Below, piece by piece: positions 48,476-61,024 of a DNA stretch of 64,000 nt. The stretch spans positions 229,076-293,075 of the forward strand of contig JAWPHD010001813.1 of NCBI GenBank assembly GCA_037043455.1, written 5' to 3'. The stretch comes from Cyrtodaria siliqua (taxonomy: Eukaryota; Mollusca; Bivalvia; Adapedonta; Hiatellidae). The position numbers and the translations under genes were made by a program. The notes under the pieces were generated by a model. It saw nothing but the letters and a program-made list of their open reading frames with translations, was not told the DNA's origin and made no database searches. Position 1 is the stretch's first letter. Each line of letters starts with the position of its first letter.

Positions 48476-49407
48476 AAACTAAAATGTTCGACATACTACA
48501 TGAGTTATTTAATGTTCTAGTTAAATATTTTCTTACAGTTACTTTGTTGAAAATGGTTGTTTTTGTGTTTTATTTATTTACTTTACACCTTTTCAAACTA
48601 AATAGGAAACTTTATTAAATAATATCATTTAGGCTTAAATGCACATGCATAATGCAGCTATATTAATTTAATTAACCCCGTTTCATTTATTTCCAATTTA
48701 GATCAAAATGTATCTCGGGCTCTGCAGCTGTCTGCTTACTTAGCTTAATTAGCTGTGCTTCACATTATAATGTTTCAAATCCATGTCTATGCTTGATACC
48801 TTAAAATCACAATATGTCAGTTTTGATTGGTTTGTTTTGGTCTATCTATGAGATGTAGTAAACCTAGATGATGCATGTGGTCGTATTATCGTAACCTGAG
48901 TTAACACATTAATACACATGTCTTTGCTTTTAAAGAACGTTAAAACATATACATGCAAGAGAAGTTCAACATCTTGTTCACGAGAATGACCATATTCAGG
49001 CGCTGCCTTCGTTTTGATCCAGGACACCAAGTTAACAAGATTCTGGCTGTAGGCATCAGCGACGTTTGTGTAACAATATTTATATAAGAAATATAGTTTT
49101 ACAATATGTCTTGTAGTCCAACAGTTTTTAGAGTTGAGTCTTGACGCGAATGAATAACTCGTCCAGTCTTCAGTTTTTCTATATGACGGTATTAAAATGT
49201 CTTAAAAGTAATTCCAGCGTTTTCAGAGAGCTTTCAGACGGTGATGCTACTTGTCACACGTATGTTCGCAACTTGCCTGGATCTTGTCGGACTCTTTTAA
49301 GTTCGCCACTTGCCTGGATCTACAGAGGATGACTCGGAGACCAAGAATATGTGCGATGGAGTGCGTCAGGGTTAGTTAATCTTCTCCTGCAAAAGTATGT
49401 TCTACAC

Positions 49408-49482
49408 CTGCCTAAACATGGCGTTGATTACGGGTAAGATACAACCAACCAACGCGGTGAACTTTCTGCAAGTCTCGTTCAT
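49408..49482 (-). CDS. Exon candidate with two possible readings
   Basis: Acceptor GTGTTTACAG before ATGAACGAG. In phase 0 the 75-bp segment to CAG followed by GTGTAG reads NETCRKFTALVGCILPVINA. In phase 1, which fits the exon at 50123, it reads ERDLQKVHRVGWLYLT to an internal donor (ACCC then GTAATC). I cannot choose between them. Confidence 0.35.
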
Positions 49483-50122
49483 CTGTAAACACAATACCAA
49501 TGTATAAATTAATAAAGTTGTTGTTTAACGTTATACATTTTTCAATAATCTAGGCTTAGCATTTTTGGGGCTCAATCTCCTTAGCCATGAGTTTGTTTTT
49601 TTGTTGTGTTAGCTCAAGATATATAACCATACTGGATTTATTCAATTTCATTTCTCAAAAGGGAATATATATATGTATAATTTTTTCTATATCTAAAAAT
49701 CTGAGACAATTATCAAACAGGCATAGCTCTTAAATGAACAAATCTATATTTTTCATGATACACGCATAAACTTACATAAACAAACACATAAAAAAAATCA
49801 TTTAAAAGCAAACAAAATGAAATATCAACAAAAAAATACACATACACACAAAAGACAAATTAATACTATGAATGAGCGCCTAATGACAGTCCTCGTTTAA
49901 CACTGTAGATACAATATTTTCACTACAATGTGCCTTGGTTGAAGGATGCTCTTAAACTATTTCGAAACTAAATGATTGTTACAAAACAAAATGTAGTGTA
50001 AATATAATAGTAAGGTGGTAACAATATTATGTATGAAACATATGTTAATATATCTTTAATTTGTGTTCATATAAAACCTGTAGTTCCGAAAACGTGTTCC
50101 ATACTAGTGTGAGAAAATTTAC

Positions 50123-50159
50123 CTTGGAGTGTACTAGTTGCGGTCAGTGGGTCAGACTT
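50123..50159 (-). CDS. Small exon of the minus-strand gene (phase 0-1)
   Basis: Acceptor CTAGTAAAAG before AAGTCTG; donor CTCCAAG followed by GTAAAT. Reads KSDPLTATSTLQ then a split codon starting G. Ends like the exon at 14728 (TQLQ then G). The acceptor choice is the weak point. Confidence 0.4.
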
Positions 50160-50514
50160 CTTTTACTAGAGATCGCAGAAATAAACGGCGTCTGATTCAA
50201 TGATTATATAAACAATAAACTGACATTTTAACAGGTATAATATTTTGGAGAAAGAGAAAATAAAGAGGAAAGAAATATGTTATAAAATACTACTTTTTCA
50301 ATACCTTTATTGTATTTTTAATGGTGTTATTTTAGGAACAATTTATTTCAAATGTTCAAAACGATTAGCTGATCAAACTTAATAGAAACACACACCAATG
50401 ACTGTAGCTGCACATCCAATGAGAAGGGTATAGTCAACGGAAGTGTATAGTTTCGTAAAATCCGACTGTTTGAATAAGTGATAGCGCCCTAAAACAATCT
50501 CCCGGTTAAAATAA

Positions 50515-50760
50515 GTTGTTCTATTGCTAGAGATTTCCTTTTGATAGTATGTACTTTTATTTACACTGTCTTGTCAATCTGAGCGCTGAAGAGGATAATA
50601 GCGAGGTTTTGTATACACAAAATCGATTTAAGCTAACCAGTAGGCCTTATTTCCTACTGACCGTTCAAATTGTCCTTTTCATTGTATATTTAAGTTGCTT
50701 GCTGTTTGTGGTGCAGTGCGGAACTACGCTGTTATGCGTCAGGGCGCTTTGATTTTCTGG
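50515..50760 (+). mobile_element. PLE-B solo 3' tail, plus strand
   Basis: AGAGATTTCCTTTTGATAGT, TTGTCAATCTGAGCGCTGAA, GATTTAAGCTAACCAGTAGG, CTACTGACCGTTCAAATTG and GTGCAGTGCGGAAC match 582-800 in order. Confidence 0.7.
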
Positions 50761-50779
50761 AAACTAATTAAAAAATAAA

Positions 50780-50925
50780 GTATGGTGCTGAGGTCCATAT
50801 GCAAGTTTATGGACTGGGCAGTCAGACTTAGAGTATTATATGGACCGAAGCGAAGCTAAGGTTCATATAACATTCTAGGTCAGACTACCCAGTCCATAAA
50901 CTGCATATGGATCGAAGCACCATAC
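50780..50925. mobile_element. Foldback/MITE-like palindrome, 146 bp
   Basis: The left arm GTATGGTGCTGAGGTCCATA.. pairs with the right arm ..ATGGATCGAAGCACCATAC. Inside, TTTATGGACTGGGCAGTC pairs with GACTACCCAGTCCATAAA. The centre contains CCGAAGCGAAGC. No target duplication is evident. Confidence 0.75.
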
Positions 50926-51239
50926 ATTATCTCTTATATTATAGCGAATCTGACCAACAAATTAAAACATTACCTTTTATGTTTTATTTAAATTTGACGT
51001 CGTTATTATATATACCATCCAAGGGAAAGTGTATAAAGTAATACAGTTTGTGTTTTTCCGTCTATCAGAATGAACACTTGCATCATACTCAAATAAGACA
51101 TGGCAGCCACTAGTTCAAAACAAAGTAGATAAATTAAACTTATTGTACACCAACTTTGAAATAATTTGATCATTTACTTTAAATCTACATAAATATAATA
51201 TAACGATAATCTCTTTAATGACTTACTTTATTTTAAGGC

Positions 51240-52970
51240 AGGAACATTCGACTAATCTGCTCATTAATCAACTGAAAAACATTAAGGTTCCCATGGACAC
51301 ATTTCCTGTATATAAACAAACACAATGGCATTATGCAAAAAGAAAACATTTAAATATCACGTAGTTGAGCTTCGTATTGACCATATATGTTATTAAATAA
51401 CGCGTGACATTCCGGCCAAAAATGTAGAAATCGTAATCATTGGGTGTTTCTTTCAAAGCTTTCATATATGTTAATAATGTTGCAATGTACTGCCCGTTAC
51501 TAAAAACTAAATATTTAGACCATAAATGTTTACCCCACATGCCTCACCCGTATATTGGGCATTATATAGCACCCTTGATGTAGGAATACGACTAACAACA
51601 ATGAAATATCCACCGTTGCAAAGAAGAAAACAACATTAAAAGTGATAAATACAAAGAGGTAGACTGCTTTATCGGAGTACACTTACATTAATGTATACAC
51701 AATATCCGCGCTTGACCACCGACTCCCAACCTTCGAAAATCAACCTCGGTTTCAAAAATACTTTATTTAACGTATTTGTGAAAGAATGATAGAAATAACA
51801 GAATACTGACTTACCAGACTTTTTTTCCTTTTTTAAAACGTCATTCACACACATACATGTACATCTGTACGTTGTAGGCATTTACATCGTAATAAGGCGG
51901 TGCGCATTCACTCGTAAAACAAACGACGCTCATGTATTGTAGGTCGATCAGCATCCAAATCGGTGAACTTTTAAAGCATGTTCAAAGTATCCCTAAAAAA
52001 TGAAATGTTATTTATTGATGCTTATTCACGTATACGAAGAGTTAATTTAGATATATATATAGTCTATATAAATAACATCTTCTTTTTGCAACATTCATTA
52101 TTATACACGATATTTGTGCAAAACTGCATGCCTCCTGATGATCGACCAATTACAGAAAGAATATTTTTCTTTAATCATGCAACATCATGAATTACTGTGT
52201 TTTTTATGGTTAACAGTATATACTAGCTGGGAAAATGTAATATTACTAAGGTAAAACAATATATAACATATGAGCGACGGGCAATATCAATCATCAACAG
52301 GTTGCAGTAGTCTCTCCGTGGTTTGATTTCTGCTTATACAAATCAGAATACGCTTTTGTTTATTGATTAACTATATGTTTAATTGTTGCATCCCCGAAGT
52401 ATGTATAAATAACACTATTTTAACTGTGTTAACTATTGAAACTATTGAAATATTGTTTTTTTATGGTTTATGGTGAGATGCAAATGAATTTAATTAAATT
52501 ATAAAATTGACTTTATTTAATAGCCTATTTATATAAACTACGAAGTTAAATCAGATTTGGTCCTGGAAATGCTTAAATATCGATATTATCAAGGAATTTC
52601 TCGCCTATATATCATATATATTTGATATATAATTATAGAAAGGATATAATTATATCATTACATTTAAATAAATACACGGGTACAAGGTCGAAATTTGCAT
52701 TGTTGCTGTTGGATATACATAATTATATTTATAGAATTAATTATAAAGACTAATCTGGGATTAGCTTAAATACTTTATTAAATAAATAAATTCATGCACC
52801 TATTGATGAAAAAATAATGCTATAAAACATACCTAATTTACGAAACATTCCTCATTTTCAATAATCTTAATGTCGGATATAACACAGCGATTACGGATAA
52901 AAACAAATTAACATAGTAATTAAGACTGAAAAAGGCATCCCCTGTAGGCAATAAACACCATCACGAGAGA
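51240..52970. other. Mostly non-coding; no supported gene
   Basis: AT-rich DNA. Minus-strand open stretches at 51331-51540 and 51669-51881 have weak or absent acceptors. The segment after TTTTTCAG at 51284 runs into a stop before any donor. Confidence 0.4.
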
Positions 52971-52974
52971 AAAG

Positions 52975-53135
52975 TAGTAGACTCGGTAATATGAGAGGTA
53001 ATAACCCTATTATTTTGCAAAACGAACTGCATGCATTGTGGTCGAACCGTGTACAGTTTTCCGTTACGCTTTTCTCTATAACTTGCGATGATCGAGCTGA
53101 TTGAGGACCCTATTATTGGTTCCTTGATTTCTTAA
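52975..53135 (+). pseudogene. Decayed PLE-A RT C-terminal fragment
   Basis: AGAGGTAATAACCCTATTAT and GTACAGTTTTCCGTTACGC track the RGYDPIILQ..FTVRHYAFLFN end of the PLE-A protein with indels; a short B-block-like stretch precedes it. Confidence 0.5.
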
Positions 53136-53249
53136 ATATTCTAAGATCGGACATGTTTACAAAACAGTCATGTCTGACTCTTACTATATTTCCCCATCAT
53201 TCCGGCCCTTTTTTTATCGGCACCGGCAATTTTATTTACAATTTAAATT

Positions 53250-53700
53250 TCATTTTTATGAACTTTTCTCGGTCAGAAAAGAAAGTGATGATAATTTAAT
53301 AACTACCCATGTCAGACTAAAAGCAGAAGAGTTATGACCCTTAACATTTTAATGCTATTATTTGCTTTGTTAAATCTGAAGCTACGTCATTTTTCATCTG
53401 ATCTTTACCAAACTTGTTTAGAATGTTAATTTCAGTAAAAGCTCAGAAAAGTTTGAAAACCAGCCGTGTCTAATGTATCTGATATCCATCCATGTCACCC
53501 ATACATTCGCATTTCATTCTATTTGATGAAGTCATCTCAGTCATAGTAGAACGTTGGAGAAATAACACCAACTAGCCATATCAGACTAATAAAACAGAGT
53601 TATGGCCCCTGACGTATTTAAAACAAAGTTGACAGTCTATGCCCTACATTTCTTCATCCGATCTGTGACAAATGTGTTCAGAACGTTATTTCAGTAAAGG
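53250..53700. repeat. Dispersed repeat, two diverged units of about 240 bp
   Basis: Both units include CATATCAGACTAA or CATGTCAGACTAA, AGAGTTATG(G)CCCCT or ACCCTT, ATTT.TTCATC.GATCT, and ACAAA/CAAACTTGTTTAGAA or similar. Non-coding. Related to 19700-19960. Confidence 0.6.
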
Positions 53701-53879
53701 AATAACAGCTCTAAAAACGTGTGAAACAACCACTGATTATTCTATTCCATCTATTCCATCACCATGGAAGCGTTGTGTCTTGTTACATGATGTATGCACT
53801 TTTGTCAGACAGTGTTTATTCATGAGATATAACAACGGACACGATACAACAAGTAGAGCGATGGTAGACCTCTGGGACC

Positions 53880-53970
53880 GCTTACTTACCGGGTCTGCTA
53901 CTTTTCTCTCTTGTTTTGTGTTTGTTTCTTCCAAGGGATCACATTTTCAGTATTTATTATTGTCACAAAA
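53880..53970 (+). mobile_element. PLE-B RT fragment, plus strand
   Basis: GTCTGCTACTTTTCTCTCTT through TTTCAGTATTTATTATTGTC is the reverse complement of the PLE-B stretch at 1510-1590. Too short to code. Confidence 0.5.
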
Positions 53971-54242
53971 TGTCACGGGTAGAGCGTATTGGTCGTACAT
54001 AGCTCTTGTAAGCTGTTAGTTACACCCTTATATATTGTTGAGTTGAAACAAATTCACAATATCCATGATATATTCATGTAACACGTAAAAGCGTGCACAT
54101 TTTAAGTGGCCGCCAGAGAGGCCGTGTAATAAGTTTAGTTTTGTGCTAATGCATGTAAACGTATAGGTCTATCTTCCTTAAAAGGCAAAATTGTGTAAGG
54201 GGCCTCTCGTGTAAAATTTAATACTGCGAATTTAGCAACGTA

Positions 54243-55569
54243 TGTCACGGACTGAACGGGGGAAATAATGGTTTGGGCGTAAAGTTTGCTATAAAACCCA
54301 TTGTCTCCTAGTTCTGGCCGGGATTGCTTAATAGTTGCTTTGTTTGGAACATAAGTTGGACGGCGAAATTCATAGGCAATATGTGGTCAGTATTTATTTT
54401 ATTAACTTTTATCGTACATTTGTATTCAGTGGGCGGCGCCATCTTGGTTTGCGGTTATGACATCCGGTTAGCTTTGATGTTTCTCAAACATTAACTTTAG
54501 ACTAGCATATGATTTTGAAGTTACTTTGTTAGATGTAATTATTGTAATTGATCATTAATTGTAAAACAATATTAATTTGATAACAGTGGATAATAGGTGC
54601 ATTAGTTAACGTTGGCGTATAACTCAGTGATTGTAACACACGATTTTTAACATTAGTTAACAATGAGATGAGTGACTAGGATAAATGTTCGACGCGTATG
54701 CATAGCGTAGTATAATGTGGTCATTAGTTGACATTCATGTGTGCATGCATAACTCAGTGAGTGTAATATACGAGTGATTTGATCATGTTTTATATTACAT
54801 ATATTAGGGGCATTGATTAACAGCGACGTACATGGCATATACATGGCGTTGTAGAATATGTATACATTGCTACTCATCATTAGTACAGCTTACATATATT
54901 TATTGAATAATGAATTGTTTGGGTAATGATACTTATGCAAGATTGTTATGTGTGTCAACCGACATCTAAAACGTATGTATAATTACAGCCTAAGCCGTCC
55001 AGGGTTGGATATAAGCCATCCAGGTTTGGATATTCCGGAGTGGAGCTAAGCGTCCACTTATAACGTAAAGAGCGGTGGAGACGGTCGCCGAACCTGCGCA
55101 GCATGGCCAGGTTTTAGTAGCGACAACCCCCGTGACACAAGCTGGGCCCGTTATCAGTCCTCACTGGAGGAACATCACACACAACCTCAGTGAAGGTTAA
55201 CCATCATTACATCGCGTCATCAACCCTTATAGAAGGCATTTGATGACAATCACCCATTGGATTCGCGCATCATCATCTTCATGAGCTCTCGCGCATCACA
55301 GTTATCTCGCTAGATCATAGATCAACATTGTTATAACTTTAACAACACTTTAGTGTCTTATACATTCAGTATTTGTTACAATACTAAGAACGTCTTAAAC
55401 GTTCATGAGAACATTCTTTTCATAGTTCATTTGTGTATTCGCTTGTTTTTTTTAGATAATTGTATATATATTTAACATATTTTAAAAGTTGCATTAAACT
55501 TATGTAAATGCATTCACCGTCATTGATTCTTTCCTGAGTTAGCCCCAACCACTAGAGTCATCTTGCGAC
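54243..55569 (+). mobile_element. Possible solo LTR
   Basis: Begins TGTCACGG and ends TTGCGACA. A TATAAAA lies at 54290-54296 and an ATTAAA at about 55494, as expected for an LTR promoter and polyadenylation site. GC content rises at 55000-55300. No flanking target duplication, primer site or coding region was found, so the call is tentative. Confidence 0.3.
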
Positions 55570-55599
55570 AATTATATTCATGTATACATGATCATCTTC

Positions 55600-55915
55600 G
55601 TATTTGATTTATATAGCCTATTATTGTTGCCTGTGTTAGAGAATATAGCATTTAGGAGATTTCTTTAAGTACAATGTCCCGTTTTACTTGGATGTCAATA
55701 GGGTAATAGTGAGGTTTGATACACCCGAGAACTTGGTTTAAAACCCCAGCGTCCATTTTGCCGTTTCAGTACCCCTATTGTCGGCCCGTTTATGTTTGTT
55801 GTCTTGCATACTTTGCTTCTATTTGTCCTTGTTGTTGGTGTCTATGTTGTGTGTGTATGTTTGGTTGAATGCGCTCTGTTAATCCTTGTCAACTTCTATA
55901 CCAACTTTTATAAAA
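55600..55915 (+). mobile_element. PLE-A solo 3' tail, plus strand
   Basis: TATAGCCTATTATTGTTGCC, GTTAGAGAATATAGC, TGTCCCGTTTTACTTGGATG, AAAACCCCAGCGTCC and TTGGTTGAATGCGCTCTGTT follow the tail order, with a small deletion in the GACCGTTCC landmark. Confidence 0.65.
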
Positions 55916-56400
55916 GACACATACATACATACCAACCAAAATCAATCGAAGTGTAAAATCTTAAAATTGCGTTTAGTTAATTTACATAATGAATGAAGCA
56001 TATACAGTTGCTTTATTCATCTAAAATGCAAATGGAACATAAGTTTGATCCAATACTAAACCAGTATGGTAATATATATAATAATAGATAGTATAGGACA
56101 TGGCTTTTACCATTTATATTATAACGGATACATTCGATATTTTTATACAGTAATCAAAGTAGTAAATATATTGAAAGAAAAATATAAACAAACACAAACC
56201 TATTCCAACGAAGTAGCTGGATTCACTTTATATGTACACTACACTATTGTGAATATCCGAACAGATTGTTTTGTTTTATGTGCATGTGTCAGGTCTGTTG
56301 TTAAGGGTTTGGGGGGTTAACACAGTCACAAACATAATATTAAGCGGTCCTTACGTTTATAGTATAATACAATATGAATACTTATTTGTAGATTTCGAAC

Positions 56401-56601
56401 CTTGCTTTGCTTCTATGAATTTAACAATCTGGGAGATAGACTCGTTCATGTCACACTGATAGAACCCGTTACCAGACTCGTACGCCACATCAAATATTCC
56501 ACCAAAGGACTTATATCCTGTAAGAATATCTGCACTTGGCATTGTAGGAAGAGCGGATTTACTTGTACAATGCAGAATAACAAGAGCGATGTCTGAAGAC
56601 C
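56401..56601 (-). CDS. Exon of the minus-strand gene, conserved-looking domain part (67 codons, phase 1-1)
   Basis: Acceptor TTTATTTTCAG before GGTCTTC; donor AAGCAAG followed by GTTCGA. In phase 1 it reads SSDIALVILHCTSKSALP, then ILTGYKSFGGIFDVAYESGN and QCDMNESISQIVKFIEAK. A buried strand (ALVILHC), a turn and a terminal amphipathic helix suggest the end of an alpha/beta globular domain. I do not recognise the family; similar wording may occur in expanded bivalve gene families, which is inference only. One exon (phase 0 to 1) appears to be missing between this and 59958. Confidence 0.6.
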
Positions 56602-56684
56602 CTGAAAATAAATGCTTTAAAGTGTGTTTATTAAAATTAATAAAGTCTCTTGAGATATGTATAGCGTTTTAAAAGATTATTTAA

Positions 56685-57902
56685 AACTGAGAAATGTTCT
56701 TCAAGATAAAACAATTAAAACGTTTTAGTAGATATATTTGGTCAGAAATCGAGACGAAATCAAAACAATGTTTTCTATTTCTCTATGTGCATCTATTACA
56801 TCAACGCAGTACTTTCCATTACTTTTGTATCAGTAACAGAGGTTCCTTTGTTGTTCTACAATATAATGTATGCTAACAATGATGTCATCTATAAACTATA
56901 AGACGCTCTTTCGTCAGTCAAATCCTAACGTGTTTTGTATAATAATTTGCACGTGGGTTGTTGGTTACAGTACCCTATTGCAAAAGACAGTCTGAGTGGC
57001 ATAAATAGTATATGTAAGGTCCTATGTCTAATGCATACATAAGCCCCGTTTTGATTGGATGAGAGACTAGTTGGGTCTATGACCTAAGGATGCACTTAAT
57101 TATTTGTTTTACTACTGCTGTTTCTGACCAAATCATCTTGAAATTTTCTGTGAATACTCAAAACAGGGTGTGGATAAAATAAAAGATGTTAACATGTTGA
57201 AATTCAAAATGGAACAGATATTTAGCAATTTAACTAAATGTGTGTGGTTTGGGGTTAACTATTGGGAGGTTGCTGTGATTTACAGAATTCCTGAAACAAT
57301 TCAAGATAGATAGATAGATTTAATACTGAGAAATGTTCTTCAAGATAAAACAATTTAAACGTCTTAGTAGATATATTTGGTCAGAAATCGAGACGAAATC
57401 AAAACAATGTTTTCTATTTCTCTATGTGCATCTATTACATCAACGCAGTACTTTCCATTACTTTTGTATCAGTAACAGAGGTTCCTTTGTTGTTCTACAA
57501 TATAATGTATGCTAACAATGATGTCATCTATAAATTATAAGACGCTCTTTCGTCAGTCAAATCCTAACGTGTTTTGAATAATAATTTGCACGTGGGTTGT
57601 TGGTTACAGTACCCTATTGCAAAAGACAGTCTGATTGGCATAAATAGTATATGTAAGGTCCTATGTCTAATGCATACATAAGCCTCGTTTTGATTGGATG
57701 AGAGACTAGTTGGGTCTATGACCTAAGGATGCACTTAATTATTTGTTTTACTGTGAATACTCAAAACAGGGTGTGGATAAAATAAAAGATGTTAACATGT
57801 TGAAATTCAAAACGGAACAGATTTTTAGCAATTTAACTAAATGTGTGTAGTTTGGGGTTAAATATTGGGAGGTTGCTGTGATTTACAGAATCCCTGAAAC
57901 AA

Positions 57903-57905
<3 letters not shown>
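56685..57905. repeat. Tandem duplication, unit about 600 bp
   Basis: 56685-57307 and 57327-57905 are nearly identical. Each starts CTGAGAAATGTTCTTCAAGA and ends CTGAAACAATTCAAGATAGA in a GATA tract. The second copy lacks about 45 bases equal to 57112-57155. Non-coding. Confidence 0.9.
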
Positions 57906-58710
<805 letters not shown>

Positions 58711-58714
58711 AAGG

Positions 58715-59950
58715 AATATTAGATGCTTTGTTATGTGTTGTTTTAGTGTTTTTTTTCCCAAAGACAATGTCTTAGGTAGCGATGTACCATTCGATTAACA
58801 GCAGCATATTCTACATACAATATATCACACATACAATATATCACGGAAATACCCGAGTTGCTTTTCTTTTTCGCTTCAGTATAAGTTTTGTTTAATTGTA
58901 TATGAAAATGCCACTGTAATAAACTACTTACTTGCTTACTTACTTACTTTACTTACTATACCACACAATATGTTGCCCTGAGAACATCTCTGTGTATGTA
59001 CGGATAATTATCGATAAAGAAATTCAAATCATATATCTTTTAATCAATTTAGCTATTTGTTCTCCTTCTTTCTCGATTGAAAGCTTCAAATCTAGTACTT
59101 TCCCGAATTTTCGGTTAAACACACGATATTGGAATTGACGGGAACAGAAAGGCATTACATATCCACGTACTCAGACTAGCATAACGTAAATGCATTAACT
59201 AGGTTGTCTTTATTTTATGAACTAATAAATAGTTATTTGATGCGGAACGGATTTATATATGGTTTTCATAACTGCACATGTTTCTTTAAGTTTGTCACTT
59301 TGATAACACAATCTTATAATTGCTCATGGTAGCAGTGAGAAGTTTATTTGTGTTGAAACGCACGCTAACGCACACGCATCTTTTACATATGAACACTTGT
59401 ATTTTTGCGCTGATGTGTACTTGACGCATGTCAAGGATTTGGCCAAAGTAAAGCGAGGTCGTCAACCTAGATTCAAACTGTTTGGTAGGAAGATCTGATG
59501 GTAAACATTGGGAAGAAAGTTGTGGCGTGTATACGCCTTCCATACATCATTATTGTTTCAATATTGTTTGAACACCCGTGACTTGATCGGTTATTATGTT
59601 AAACTTTGTTCCCAGTTCTAACCCAGATATAACGTTATTTGTTCTCGGCAGCTATTTTACGATTGCGTAAAACATTGCTTGTGTTATTTGATATTAATAT
59701 GTGCAGACATATTGCTTGAACTTGAGCAGAGATAAAAGGGTGTGATTGATGCTGTACTGTTCGGCTCGTGCCTCTAATACGAGCTCAGCAAGATGTATTG
59801 CGGGACATATTGTACATCGACATTTTTAGCGTACATTATTGTCAAAATATAACATTCGATATTATCGTGTAACCAACATCCGCATGTATAACCTATAACA
59901 TGTTTATTTAAATGTTCTGTATAAATTCAATCAATTATGCAACTAAACTG
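58715..59950. other. Non-coding stretch, no gene seen
   Basis: Contains a TTAC microsatellite near 58923-58955. An exon (phase 0 to 1) of the minus-strand gene might be hidden here or at 56.6-57.9 kb, but I could not identify it. Confidence 0.4.
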
Positions 59951-59957
59951 TGCGTAC

Positions 59958-60019
59958 CTGTGCTCCAATATGTAGTTGTTTAAGAACAATCTCAAAAATC
60001 TCAATTGGTCCATCCATGA
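59958..60019 (-). CDS. Exon of the minus-strand gene (phase 1-0)
   Basis: Acceptor TGTTGATGCAG before TCATGG; donor GGAGCACAG followed by GTACGC. Reads MDGPIEIFEIVLKQLHIGAQ after the split codon, probably one amphipathic helix. Joins the exon at 60145 with a Val codon across the junction. Confidence 0.65.
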
Positions 60020-60144
60020 CTGCATCAACAGAAGTGAAAGAAAAGTTAAAACAACGTCAAGAGTAAATAAATATTATCAAATATTAAAGACATATTAACG
60101 ACTGAACCTAGACTAAATACCGGATTAAAAAACACACTACTTAC

Positions 60145-60342
60145 CAGGTATATTCACATCAGAAATGTCCTCTTCAAGTCTAGTTGTGTTAAAACAGAGG
60201 ATCAAACTAGGTATACCAGGTAATGCAATCGATTTAACAGACTGTACATCAACCTCATCTCTGAAGTAGTGTCTTAACTCTTCTTTCAATACATTGACAA
60301 CTTCGTCTGATAACGCGTCATTGCGTTTGCAATACAACCGAA
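60145..60342 (-). CDS. Exon of the minus-strand gene, first recognised (66 codons, phase 1-1)
   Basis: Acceptor TTACAGTTTCAG before TTCGG; donor ATACCTG followed by GTAAGT. Reads RLYCKRNDALSDEVVNVLKE, HYFRDEVDVQSVKSIALP and SLILCFNTTRLEEDIS. Alternating helix and strand (SLILCFN) suggest the first half of an alpha/beta domain completed by the exons at 59958 and 56401. There must be upstream exons ending in phase 1, beyond 60.4 kb or outside the window. Confidence 0.7.
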
Positions 60343-60689
60343 CTGAAACTGTAATAAATTGTTTGGAGTTGGTGTGCAGTTATAAATATCATATCAATTA
60401 AAACGAAGGTAAATACAGTTCAGCAAATTACAGTTACGAACTATTTTTATCATAAGTTTATCATTCAATAAAAACATGCGCTATATGTGTATCGCTTTCA
60501 AATGGCTCAGTTCTGGGGATACAATAATGTGTACCAGCTCCCAGACTAGCATTATTAACAATATTTACATAACATCTGCACATTTCTATCTACTTGTATC
60601 ACCACCTATTTATTTCACGACAAAAAAGCTCTAAAAGGTGTACCTGTATGTTTAGAAATATTCATTAATTGAATCCGTAGTAGAAAATT

Positions 60690-60990
60690 GATTTAGTTGA
60701 TGTTGTCAATGTGTAACTGTTATGCGATGTCTATAAAGTACATGACGTCCTGTGTCAATTTAGATTCTCGATTACCCGAAATATCCATGAGCTGGCGCAC
60801 ATAATTACAAATAAAGACACGTCTACAAAGAGGCGTGCATAGTAGAACAATGTAATTTGTTTGTTTTGTCAATGTGTGACTATTAAGCGATGTATGTAAA
60901 GTACAGTATGTCCTGCGTTAACCTTTGGGTCTTAAATACCATAAAATTTGCCATGAGCTGGGAAACATAAAAGTACAAATAAAGACACGC
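60690..60990 (+). mobile_element. Two headless SINE bodies in tandem
   Basis: Each has GTCAATGTGT.ACT.TTA.GCGATGT, GT(C)CTG(C)GT.A, CCATGAGCTGG and ACAAATAAAGACACG, matching the body of the SINE at 18948. The second ends at about 60990. Confidence 0.6.
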
Positions 60991-61024
60991 CTACAATGAA
61001 GCATACCATTTGAGATACGGTCTG

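Noticed and set aside
51240..51284. Segment after a strong TTTTTCAG on the minus strand (LINEQISRMF)
   Set aside because: Runs into TAA before any donor.
51669..51881. Minus-strand stretch with FEGWESVVKRGYCVYIN and a GTAAGT donor
   Set aside because: Acceptor is unconvincing and the phase fits no neighbour.
53672..54019. 115-codon plus-strand open stretch
   Set aside because: Runs through a repeat unit and a PLE-B fragment in a non-RT context.
61007..61021. 15-bp minus-strand segment between TTTCAG and GTATGC (TVSQM)
   Set aside because: Too short to support by sequence alone.
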